Shown here: positions 1 through 5,102 of the stretch, piece by piece
Numbering within the stretch: position 1 is the first letter of the stretch
Layout of the letters: each line of letters begins with the position of its first letter
NCBI GenBank assembly: GCA_013215025.1
Contig: JABSRR010000190.1
Span: 1-5,102 of the forward strand
DNA: 5,102 nucleotides
Direction of reading: 5' to 3'
Source of the DNA: Pseudomonadales bacterium
GTDB taxonomy: Bacteria; Pseudomonadota; Gammaproteobacteria; Pseudomonadales; DT-91
Notes under the pieces: generated by a model
What the model was told of the DNA's origin: nothing
Databases searched by the model: none
Seen by the model: the letters and a program-made list of their open reading frames with translations, nothing else
Translations under genes and position numbers: made by a program

Positions 1-531
1 GGCTTCTTGCATGCGCGCACCACCTGAGGCAGAGAAACACACAAATGGAATATTTTGCTCTAGCGCAATATTCGCCGCACGCGTGAACTTCTCACCAACA
101 GCATAGCCCATTGAGCCGCCGTGAAAGGCAAACTCAAATGCGACTGCCACAACCGGCAAACCGTTGACCGTGCCCTGCATGGCAACAATCGCATCTTTCT
201 CACCAGTTTGCTTCTGCGCACTGGCGAGACGATCCTTATATTTTTTTACATCTTTGAATTTAAGGCGATCTTTAGGCTCAACTTCTGCAGCAACTTCAGC
301 ACGGCCCTCTTGATCAAAGAAAATATCTAAGCGACGGCGCGCACCAATTCGCATATGATGACCGCACTTAAGGCACACATCAGCATTTTTTTCGAGCTCA
401 GGCTTGTATAAAACCCCTTCACATTTCGGGCATTTTTTCCACAGCCCCTCTGGCACCTTTGAATCGTTCCCGCCCTGAGGCTTTGGCGAATCTTTTCTAA
501 TAGCCGGTAAAATTTTATTAACCCAGCTCAT
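1..531 (-). CDS. accD: Acetyl-CoA carboxylase carboxyltransferase subunit beta (partial, N-terminal 177 residues)
   Basis: AccD pairs with AccA to form the cytoplasmic carboxyltransferase, which moves the carboxyl group from carboxybiotin on AccB to acetyl-CoA, making malonyl-CoA for fatty acid synthesis. The reading begins MSWVNKI, like MSWI in E. coli. A four-cysteine zinc ribbon follows, with Cys34, Cys37, Cys53 and Cys56 as CPKC and CLKC, then GHHMR. Further on come [10 protein letters not shown], the GEKDA segment, [12 protein letters not shown], and [12 protein letters not shown] at the window edge, which is part of the acyl-CoA binding core. About 120 residues are missing at the left edge, judged from the usual length near 290-300. 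The start at 531 is supported by this alignment and by an AGGGGA ribosome site. The gene follows trpA by 104 bases in the same direction, as in many beta- and gammaproteobacteria where folC comes next. The short linker between MSW and the zinc ribbon is a few residues longer than in E. coli. Identity is certain. Confidence 0.98.
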   Translation of the reverse strand, partial: MSWVNKILPAIRKDSPKPQGGNDSKVPEGLWKKCPKCEGVLYKPELEKNADVCLKCGHHMRIGARRRLDIFFDQEGRAEVAAEVEPKDRLKFKDVKKYKDRLASAQKQTGEKDAIVAMQGTVNGLPVVAVAFEFAFHGGSMGYAVGEKFTRAANIALEQNIPFVCFSASGGARMQEA

Positions 532-537
532 GGTACA

Positions 538-543
538 TCCCCT
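538..543 (-). promoter_or_regulatory. Ribosome binding site of accD
   Basis: The minus strand reads AGGGGA here, six bases before the ATG at 531. It is the clearest Shine-Dalgarno sequence in the window. It fixes the accD start and contrasts with the weak or absent sites before trpF, trpB and trpA. This suggests accD is translated independently of trpA. Confidence 0.8.
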
Positions 544-632
544 ATTATCATTTGCGGCACTCAATAGTTACAGAGTAGCCAGCTGATCATCTTGTTATCA
601 ATTTAATAAATAATGGCTAGATCAGTTTATCA

Positions 633-646
633 CAATCAATTGATTG
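633..646. repeat. Perfect 14-bp palindrome across the trpA stop codon
   Basis: CAATCAATTGATTG is its own reverse complement. It covers the last codons and the TGA of trpA. It has no loop and no T-run after it, so it is not an intrinsic terminator. It could be a protein binding site at the head of the trpA-accD gap, or chance in AT-rich DNA. No function is claimed. Confidence 0.5.
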
Positions 647-1433
647 CTTCTCGGATTGTCTGTGTAAAAGCTTTCACCGATGCAATAGCGTCAGATGCTG
701 AATCAGCCTGCGCTATTCGATCAACAATCGCGCTCCCAACTACGGCGCCGTCTGCCAAGGCTGCAATTTGTCGAGCAGAATCCGCATCTTTGATACCAAA
801 ACCGACACACAGCGGCAGGTCAGTAACCGTTCGAATTTCGGCAAGCTTCGACTTAACCGAGTCAACATCCAAATGACCAGCTCCGGTGACGCCTTTTAGT
901 GAGACATAATAAATATATCCCGTAGCAGCTTTGACAATTTTCTGTACCCGAGAAAACTCAGTGGTTGGCGCTATCAAGAAGATATTATCAATCTCAAACT
1001 GACTTAAAATCGACTGAAATTGATCGGCTTCTTCGGGCGGCAAATCAACCACTAATACACCGTCTACACCAGCTGCTTTCGCTTGCTCAGCAAAACGTTG
1101 ATAGCCCATAACCTCAATCGGATTGGCATATCCCATTAAAACTACTGGGGTAGTCGTATCGGTTTGACGAAACTCAGCCACCATGGCAAGAGTATCGCGC
1201 AAGCTCACCTTATTGGCCAAAGCGCGCTCATGCGCCAGCTGAATTGTCGGACCTTCCGCCATAGGGTCAGAAAAACCGACACCTAGCTCAAGAATATCGG
1301 CGCCAGAATCAACCAAGGCATGCATCATGTCAACCGTGGCTGACAGGCTTGGATCGCCAGATACAAAATAAGGGATTAAGGCCTTTTTGGAGGCCGTTTT
1401 TAATTCAGCCAATCGGCCTGCAATTCTACTCAC
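636..1433 (-). CDS. trpA: Tryptophan synthase alpha subunit
   Basis: TrpA is a cytoplasmic TIM barrel that cleaves indole-3-glycerol phosphate to glyceraldehyde 3-phosphate and indole; the indole is channelled to TrpB. At 265 residues it has the usual length (E. coli 268), and numbering matches E. coli up to about residue 214. Visible landmarks are catalytic Glu49 in LELG, the SDPMAEGPTIQ loop (54-65), MGYANP (100-105), VDLPPEE (129-135), Tyr175, the loop-6 motif KGVTG (180-184) with Thr183, GFGI (211-214), and the phosphate-binding GSAIV (233-237). Two positions are unusual: the second catalytic acid, Asp60 in E. coli, is Glu60, and Pro53 is Gly53. The start is GTG at 1433. An in-frame TAA lies only four codons upstream (1446-1448), and the MSRI opening fits other proteobacterial TrpA proteins. 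The ribosome site is weak (AGAAG). The gene lies 27 bases after trpB and is surely co-transcribed with it. Confidence 0.97.
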   Translation of the reverse strand: MSRIAGRLAELKTASKKALIPYFVSGDPSLSATVDMMHALVDSGADILELGVGFSDPMAEGPTIQLAHERALANKVSLRDTLAMVAEFRQTDTTTPVVLMGYANPIEVMGYQRFAEQAKAAGVDGVLVVDLPPEEADQFQSILSQFEIDNIFLIAPTTEFSRVQKIVKAATGYIYYVSLKGVTGAGHLDVDSVKSKLAEIRTVTDLPLCVGFGIKDADSARQIAALADGAVVGSAIVDRIAQADSASDAIASVKAFTQTIREAIN

Positions 1434-1460
1434 TTTATCTACTTCTTATGGTTAAGGCTA

Positions 1461-2687
1461 TTAAGCTATTGAAATACCATCGATACCGGCAATGGTATGA
1501 ATATCTTTATCGCCACGACCCGATAAATTCACAATAATCGTTTGATCTGGCTGCATCTCTGCCGCCAGCTTGCGTGCATAAGCCAATCCATGACTGGTTT
1601 CCAATGCTGGCATAATACCCTCGATTTGGGTTAATTCGCGAAATGCATCAAGGGCTTCCTCATCAGTCGCAGCGGTATAATTTACGCGACCAATATCGTT
1701 CAACCAAGCATGTTCGGGCCCAACACCAGGATAATCAAGACCCGCTGAGACTGAATGCGTGTGCATAATTTGCCCATCTTCATCTTCCATCAAATATGTG
1801 CGATTTCCGTGTAACACACCGGGCTTACCCTTGGAAATTGGTGCAGCATGATCATCCGTGTGCAAACCTAGGCCGCCCGCTTCGACGCCATACATCGCAA
1901 CCGATTGATCTTCGAGAAATGGATGAAATAAACCAATCGCATTTGAGCCACCGCCTACACAGGCCACGAGAGCATCAGGAAGTCGTCCGGTTTGCGCTAA
2001 ACACTGAGCCCTTGCCTCACGCCCTATCACCGACTGAAAGTCTCTCACCAGCTGCGGGTAAGGATGTGGACCAGCTGCGGTTCCAATAATATAGAAAGTA
2101 TCGTCAACATTGGTGACCCAGTCTCGCATCGCTTCGTTCATCGCATCTTTTAAGGTTTTAGTACCCGACTGTACCGCAACAACTTTAGCACCTAACAATT
2201 TCATGCGATAAACATTCAGCGATTGACGCTGAACATCAGTCTCACCCATAAACACAATACACTCAAGACCCAAGCGAGCAGCCACCGTTGCAGAGGCAAC
2301 ACCATGCTGCCCGGCGCCAGTTTCGGCGATAATTCGCTGTTTACCCATGTGCTTGGCCAGCAAGGCTTGGCCAATAGTATTGTTGATTTTATGTGCACCG
2401 GTATGATTTAGGTCTTCGCGCTTAAGATATATTTGTGCACCGCCAATCAATGTCGACCATCGCTCGGCATGATATAAAGGGCTTGGGCGACCCACATATT
2501 GCGCCAAATCATGATCAAACGCTTGTTGGAAATCTGGATCTGAACGCAGCTGTTGATAGGCCGCGTTCAATTCATCAAGCGCTGAGATTAAGGTTTCTGA
2601 AACGAATCTGCCGCCAAATATGCCAAAGCGGCCGTTTTCATCTGGAAACATTGAAAAGTCATTCGGTATTGCTGATGTGTCGCTCAT
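1461..2687 (-). CDS. trpB: Tryptophan synthase beta subunit
   Basis: TrpB is the PLP-dependent cytoplasmic subunit that condenses indole with L-serine to give L-tryptophan, working as an alpha2-beta2 complex with TrpA. The 408 residues are normal for the TrpB1 type that pairs with TrpA. Landmarks are FGIFGGRFV (21-29), the GRPSPL substrate entry region (66-71), [11 protein letters not shown] (93-103) with Lys100 as the PLP Schiff-base lysine (Lys87 in Salmonella), AETGAGQHG (121-129) with catalytic Glu122 (Glu109 in Salmonella), the PLP phosphate clamp GGGSN (245-249), [13 protein letters not shown], and NLSGRGDKD with Ser389 near the pyridine nitrogen. All key residues are intact. The ATG at 2687 lies only six bases after the trpF stop, with no recognisable Shine-Dalgarno sequence, so translation is probably coupled to trpF. 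The stop codon lies in a short imperfect 8-bp tandem repeat (1457-1472) of no evident role. Confidence 0.98.
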   Translation of the reverse strand: MSDTSAIPNDFSMFPDENGRFGIFGGRFVSETLISALDELNAAYQQLRSDPDFQQAFDHDLAQYVGRPSPLYHAERWSTLIGGAQIYLKREDLNHTGAHKINNTIGQALLAKHMGKQRIIAETGAGQHGVASATVAARLGLECIVFMGETDVQRQSLNVYRMKLLGAKVVAVQSGTKTLKDAMNEAMRDWVTNVDDTFYIIGTAAGPHPYPQLVRDFQSVIGREARAQCLAQTGRLPDALVACVGGGSNAIGLFHPFLEDQSVAMYGVEAGGLGLHTDDHAAPISKGKPGVLHGNRTYLMEDEDGQIMHTHSVSAGLDYPGVGPEHAWLNDIGRVNYTAATDEEALDAFRELTQIEGIMPALETSHGLAYARKLAAEMQPDQTIIVNLSGRGDKDIHTIAGIDGISIA

Positions 2688-2693
2688 AATAAT

Positions 2694-3323
2694 TCACGTA
2701 ATTTGAGTAGATTTTGCCTGTTCTATAAACGCTTTTAGCTTGTCTTTGGATTTTTTACCGGGGTATTGTTCTACACCGCCGCTGACGTCAACCGCATAGG
2801 GTTGGCTTTGCTGAATCGCCTCAGCGACGTTACTGGGATTCAAACCACCGGCTAAAATGAGGGGTTTGGCAGATTTAGGCACAAGCTGCCAATCAAAACT
2901 TTCGCCGGTGCCACCAGGCATATCTTGCTTAAAAGTATCCAGTAAAAATCCTTGAGCGGAATCGTATTGCTGCATCATGGCTGCAAGACTGTCAGCCGAG
3001 CTGTCAGGCTTTACTGGGATTGACTTTATGTAAGGACGGTCAAACTGTGCGCAGAAATCAGCAGTCTCCTCGCCATGAAACTGTAGCAGCTGAAAATTTG
3101 CAGAGGCCAATAATTGCTCAATAAATGCTTTTTCTGCATTCACGAATAATGCAACCGTTTGAACAAACGGCGGCACCGCGGCAACTAAGGATTCAGCTTG
3201 CTCGATACTGATCGCTCGTTTGCTGGGCGGATAAAATACAAAACCAAGGGCATCAGCACCAGCCATAACAGCAGCTGCAATATCATCAGCATTGGTAATG
3301 CCACAAATCTTAACGCGCATCAT
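2694..3323 (-). CDS. trpF: Phosphoribosylanthranilate isomerase
   Basis: TrpF is a cytoplasmic TIM-barrel enzyme that performs the Amadori rearrangement of N-(5'-phosphoribosyl)anthranilate to CdRP, the third step from chorismate to tryptophan. The protein opens MMRVKICGIT, with catalytic base Cys7, followed by GADALGFVFYPPSKR (22-36), LQFHGEE (80-86), and FLLDT (126-130) with general acid Asp129. The phosphate-binding motifs ILAGGLNP and VDVSGGVE come near the end. The 209 residues are typical of a free-standing TrpF; here it is not fused to TrpC as in E. coli. I chose the first of two adjacent ATG codons (3323), seven bases after a GGG. An in-frame TTG at 3335 would add four residues not expected in the family and would place the start on top of the likely ribosome site. 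The gene begins 84 bases after truA and ends six bases before trpB. Confidence 0.95.
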   Translation of the reverse strand: MMRVKICGITNADDIAAAVMAGADALGFVFYPPSKRAISIEQAESLVAAVPPFVQTVALFVNAEKAFIEQLLASANFQLLQFHGEETADFCAQFDRPYIKSIPVKPDSSADSLAAMMQQYDSAQGFLLDTFKQDMPGGTGESFDWQLVPKSAKPLILAGGLNPSNVAEAIQQSQPYAVDVSGGVEQYPGKKSKDKLKAFIEQAKSTQIT

Positions 3324-3348
3324 ACAGTTACCCAAAAAATCGGGCTAG

Positions 3349-3377
3349 ATAGTAGCAGAATCAGCCTTTGCTGTCTG
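3349..3377 (-). promoter_or_regulatory. Possible sigma-70 promoter for trpFBA
   Basis: On the minus strand a -35-like CAGACA (3372-3377, four of six to TTGACA) is separated by 17 bases from TACTAT (3349-3354, four of six to TATAAT). The -10 is preceded by TGC, giving the extended -10 form TGnTACTAT. Initiation would fall near 3341-3343, leaving a leader of about 20 bases before the trpF ATG. Such a leader is too short for a trp leader peptide, and no run of Trp codons is present. This is inference from sequence match only; trpF may also be read from the truA transcript. Confidence 0.4.
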
Positions 3378-3378
3378 C
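3355..3378 (-). repeat. Imperfect inverted repeat (hairpin) between truA and trpF
   Basis: The minus strand can fold GCAGACAGC against GCTG-AT-TCTGC: nine base pairs, a two-base bulge (3360-3361) and an AAAG tetraloop (3366-3369). It lies 29 bases after the truA stop. The T-run follows only about a dozen bases later (3334-3339), so it is not a textbook intrinsic terminator. It could stabilise the truA 3' end, act as a weak or Rho-assisted terminator, or as DNA be an operator, since it covers the -35 and spacer of the possible trpF promoter. Confidence 0.45.
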
Positions 3379-3407
3379 CCTATGCCGTGACAATTTATGC
3401 GCAAGCA

Positions 3408-4244
3408 TCAGTCAAATGAGGACTCTAACAAAGATGGGCCTTTTGTCAGCTGCGGTATAGCAAAACTATCTGGGTAATCAACTGCAACTAAATAAAGCCC
3501 GTCAGGTTTCGCAGTTACCGAGGCTTGCTGTCGATCTCGACTCTGCAATACTTGCTGCGCCCACTCAACGGGTTTTCGACCATCGCCAATTTCCATTAAT
3601 ACTGCAGCAATATTTCTCACCATATGCAATAAAAAAGCATTGGCCTTAATCTCAATCACAAGCACATCATGAGAACGACGCACGGTAATATACTCGACAC
3701 AGCGAAAGGAAGAATGCGATTGGCAGGCTGCTGCCTGAAATGCACTAAAGTCATTCTCACCTAACAGAGCTTGCGCCGCCTGATGCATTTTATCAGCAGC
3801 TAAAGGCCGCTCATGCCAAGTCATTAAATGCGCAAAAATAGCGGGTTTAACCGGCGTATTAATAATTAAATAACGATAGGTTCTTGCTGTAGCACTAAAG
3901 CGCGCATGAAAAGCATCATCAACACCACTGGCCCATCTAACGCGAACATCATCAGGTAATTGAGCATTCACACCGCAAACCCAAGCTTTTTGGGAGCGCA
4001 AAGCAGATGTTTCAAAATGAATAACTTGCGCCGTTCCGTGCACTTTAGCATCGGTCCTACCAGCACAAAAAATCTGCACATCATGCGCCGCTACTTGTCC
4101 AATTGCCTGTTCGAGCGTAGCCTGAACCGTTGGCACATCAGGCTGCAATTGTTTCTGCCAGCCATGATATAAAGCCCCTCGATATTCAATCAGCATTGCA
4201 ATTTTTCTAGTATCAATGCTTACATCAGAGAAAGGTTTGTGCAT
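3408..4244 (-). CDS. truA: tRNA pseudouridine(38-40) synthase
   Basis: TruA converts uridine to pseudouridine at positions 38, 39 and 40 in the anticodon stem-loop of many tRNAs, acting as a cytoplasmic dimer. The 278 residues match the family (E. coli 270). Landmarks are IEYRGALYHGWQ (19-30), the VQATLEQA helix (40-47), CAGRTDAKVHG (60-70) with catalytic Asp65 and Arg63, FHARFSATARTYRYL, LLGENDFSAF, KANAFLLHMVRN, and TAKPDGLYLVAVDYP near the end. The oddity is Lys67: the family motif is GRTDxGVH, and a glycine is expected there. The ATG at 4244 has a weak GAG ribosome site six bases before it. The next in-frame ATG (residue 17) would cut into the first strand. The gene lies between fimV and trpF, as in Pseudomonas. 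Its likely promoter overlaps the fimV terminator just upstream. Confidence 0.97.
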   Translation of the reverse strand: MHKPFSDVSIDTRKIAMLIEYRGALYHGWQKQLQPDVPTVQATLEQAIGQVAAHDVQIFCAGRTDAKVHGTAQVIHFETSALRSQKAWVCGVNAQLPDDVRVRWASGVDDAFHARFSATARTYRYLIINTPVKPAIFAHLMTWHERPLAADKMHQAAQALLGENDFSAFQAAACQSHSSFRCVEYITVRRSHDVLVIEIKANAFLLHMVRNIAAVLMEIGDGRKPVEWAQQVLQSRDRQQASVTAKPDGLYLVAVDYPDSFAIPQLTKGPSLLESSFD

Positions 4245-4253
4245 AAAAATCTC

Positions 4254-4279
4254 AAAAAAAAACCTGCAGACGCAGGTTT
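4254..4279 (-). terminator. Intrinsic terminator of fimV
   Basis: The minus strand reads AAACCTGC, loop GTCT, GCAGGTTT, then continues into a run of T down to 4254. The stem is eight perfect base pairs (4272-4279 with 4260-4267), the loop four bases (4268-4271), and the T-run counts nine from 4262 to 4254. It begins 22 bases after the fimV stop. On the plus strand no T-run follows, so it acts in one direction. It ends only nine bases before the truA start, so truA needs readthrough or a promoter inside this gap. Confidence 0.9.
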
Positions 4280-4305
4280 ATAACATCAAATTGCAGTTAA
4301 GTTAA
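4277..4305 (-). promoter_or_regulatory. Probable sigma-70 promoter of truA, interleaved with the fimV terminator
   Basis: On the minus strand TTAACT (4300-4305, four of six to TTGACA) is followed after 17 bases by TATAAA (4277-4282, five of six to TATAAT). The bases TGT come directly before the -10, making an extended -10 element. The -35 overlaps the fimV stop codon and the -10 overlaps the first arm of the terminator stem. Initiation would fall near 4269-4271, in the terminator loop. Transcripts started here would carry only the second arm and could not form the terminator. The leader would be about 25 bases. Predicted from sequence only. Confidence 0.55.
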
Positions 4306-4308
4306 CTG
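4294..4308. repeat. Interrupted palindrome over the fimV stop and truA -35
   Basis: CAGTTAA-G-TTAACTG is a perfect inverted repeat with seven-base arms and a one-base centre. It contains the fimV TAA stop (4302-4304) and covers the proposed truA -35. Its position would suit a repressor or activator site, but the arms are AT-rich and short, and no known operator matches over its full length. Confidence 0.45.
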
Positions 4309-5102
4309 ATAGAGGCAAGCATGGACTCGGCTTCAGAGATTTGTTGCTCACTGCCCTCATCCAATACTTCTTGCAGGATATCTTTAGCGCCATCCTCATC
4401 GCCCATTTCGACATAAGCTTTTGCGAGATCAAGCTTCGTGGCAACCTCATCTTCATCGGTTAAGAAAGATAGATCGTTTTCGTCTAGGCTAGTGACGTCT
4501 GTGAGGCCAGCGTCAGTATCAGCAACGCTATCCTCCGCCATTGCGTCTTCAAGGGTTTGCTCAGTATCGTTTGCGTCAGCCAATGATGCATCACTTACAA
4601 CGTCTTCTGTCTCAAAAGCTGATGACAAATCTAGCTCATCGCCTAAGCTTAGCTCCAGGTCCTCATCATCATCGCTTAATAAATCATCAGCATCTAAGGC
4701 CAGATCTAAATCACCAAGATCGAGTGCTTGATCAGACTCTGAATTTGCTGACTGCAACTCATCATCAAGCGAAAGCTCAGTTTCAGGCAGCTCACCCGCC
4801 TCTAAAGACGCGCTGGACAGATCTGCATCAGCAGAAAGTAGTTCATCTAAGTCATCCAGCGATATTTCATCCAGGCCACCATCATCTAAATCATCGATTG
4901 ATATAGAGTCGTCAACTTGGTCCACGCCGTCAACTTGATCAATATCATCAAGACTCAATTCTTCAGCCGCTGCCTCAAGAGATGTGGCTAAGTCGTCGCT
5001 CACCTCAGCAAGATCAAGATCTACCTCGCCCTCATCAGATACGTCTAATTCTTCAAGCTCGCTGGATACATCCACTGCATCATCAAGCTCAAGTTCTGCA
5101 TC
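4302..5102 (-). CDS. fimV: FimV/HubP-like polar and type IV pilus protein (partial, C-terminal 266 residues)
   Basis: FimV proteins are large inner-membrane proteins with a periplasmic LysM domain, one transmembrane segment and an acidic cytoplasmic tail. In Pseudomonas they are needed for twitching motility, and related HubP proteins of Vibrio and Shewanella act as polar landmarks. Only part of the cytoplasmic tail is in the window; the start lies beyond the right edge. The first 222 visible residues are dominated by Asp, Glu, Leu, Ser and Ala in LDDLD-like units and contain no Lys, Arg or His. The last 57 residues form the conserved FimV C-terminal motif: FLTDEDEVATKLDLAKAYVE, then MGDEDGAKDILQEVLDEG, a TPR-like helical pair. 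A short degenerate repeat gives DQVDGVDQVD (18-bp period, 4911-4946). Position just before truA agrees with fimV in Pseudomonas. The family call is firm from the C-terminal motif and gene order. Whether it works in pili, polarity or both cannot be told here. Confidence 0.92.
   Translation of the reverse strand, partial: DAELELDDAVDVSSELEELDVSDEGEVDLDLAEVSDDLATSLEAAAEELSLDDIDQVDGVDQVDDSISIDDLDDGGLDEISLDDLDELLSADADLSSASLEAGELPETELSLDDELQSANSESDQALDLGDLDLALDADDLLSDDDEDLELSLGDELDLSSAFETEDVVSDASLADANDTEQTLEDAMAEDSVADTDAGLTDVTSLDENDLSFLTDEDEVATKLDLAKAYVEMGDEDGAKDILQEVLDEGSEQQISEAESMLASIS

Noticed and set aside
572..601. accD promoter made of TTGATA (596-601) and TACTCT (572-577).
   Set aside because: The -35 is good but the -10 matches only three of six bases and lacks a TG extension; too weak to annotate.
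613..876. Plus-strand open frame opposite trpA.
   Set aside because: It lies almost wholly over the well-conserved trpA and has no coding signal of its own.
1457..1472. Tandem 8-bp repeat across the trpB stop codon.
   Set aside because: Two imperfect AT-rich copies are easily chance and fit no known signal.
1796..2089. Plus-strand open frame opposite trpB.
   Set aside because: It is antisense to conserved trpB, including the GGGSN region, with no support as a gene.
3324..3335. TTG start giving trpF four more residues (MGNC).
   Set aside because: The family begins close to RVKICG, two adjacent ATG codons follow, and the GGG that best serves as ribosome site lies over this TTG.
3331..3345. 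CCC-GATTTTTT-GGG mini-hairpin before trpF as an attenuator.
   Set aside because: Three base pairs are too few for a stable stem, and no leader peptide or competing structure is seen.
4295..4312. TrpR operator near the truA promoter, because of the AGTTAACT core.
   Set aside because: Beyond the eight central bases only two of ten flanking positions fit the operator, and the half-site ACTAG contacts are missing.
4541..4906. Plus-strand open frame of 121 codons rich in His, Leu and Gln.
   Set aside because: It is the antisense shadow of the acidic fimV tail; Asp and Glu codons read backwards give such residues. No ribosome site or family likeness.

Overview
The window is a compact stretch of gammaproteobacterial housekeeping chromosome. 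All six genes lie on the minus strand. Reading in the direction of transcription (high to low coordinates) they are: the 3' part of a fimV/hubP-type gene, truA, trpF, trpB, trpA, and the 5' part of accD. The products match gammaproteobacterial forms throughout, and the order fimV-truA-trpF-(trpBA)-accD is the known arrangement of Pseudomonas-like and related gamma- and betaproteobacteria. In Pseudomonas itself trpF sits next to accD, but trpBA lies elsewhere beside trpI. Base composition looks moderate, in the mid-to-high 40s percent GC by eye (not computed). That suggests a marine or aquatic gammaproteobacterium rather than a high-GC pseudomonad, but I cannot name a genus.

Region by region: 4302-5102 encodes the very acidic cytoplasmic tail and conserved C-terminal motif of a FimV-like polar or type IV pilus protein. 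The 57-base gap 4245-4301 holds a strong intrinsic terminator for fimV. A good extended -10 promoter for truA is interleaved with it. truA (3408-4244) is a tRNA pseudouridine synthase. The 84-base gap 3324-3407 holds an imperfect hairpin and a possible extended -10 promoter before trpF. trpF, trpB and trpA (3323 down to 636) are tightly spaced, with gaps of 6 and 27 bases, and look like one transcription unit. They give the last three chemical steps of tryptophan synthesis: PRA isomerisation, then the alpha and beta reactions of tryptophan synthase. A 104-base AT-rich gap follows, with no clear promoter or terminator, and then accD, the carboxyltransferase beta subunit of acetyl-CoA carboxylase, which runs off the left edge.

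I found no mobile element, RNA gene, CRISPR array or unknown gene system, and I do not think this window contains an undescribed system. What deserves a second look is smaller: the interleaved terminator and promoter between fimV and truA; a lysine in the catalytic motif of TruA where glycine is usual; two substitutions around the TrpA active site (Pro53 to Gly and Asp60 to Glu); and a stretch of 222 FimV residues with no basic residue.
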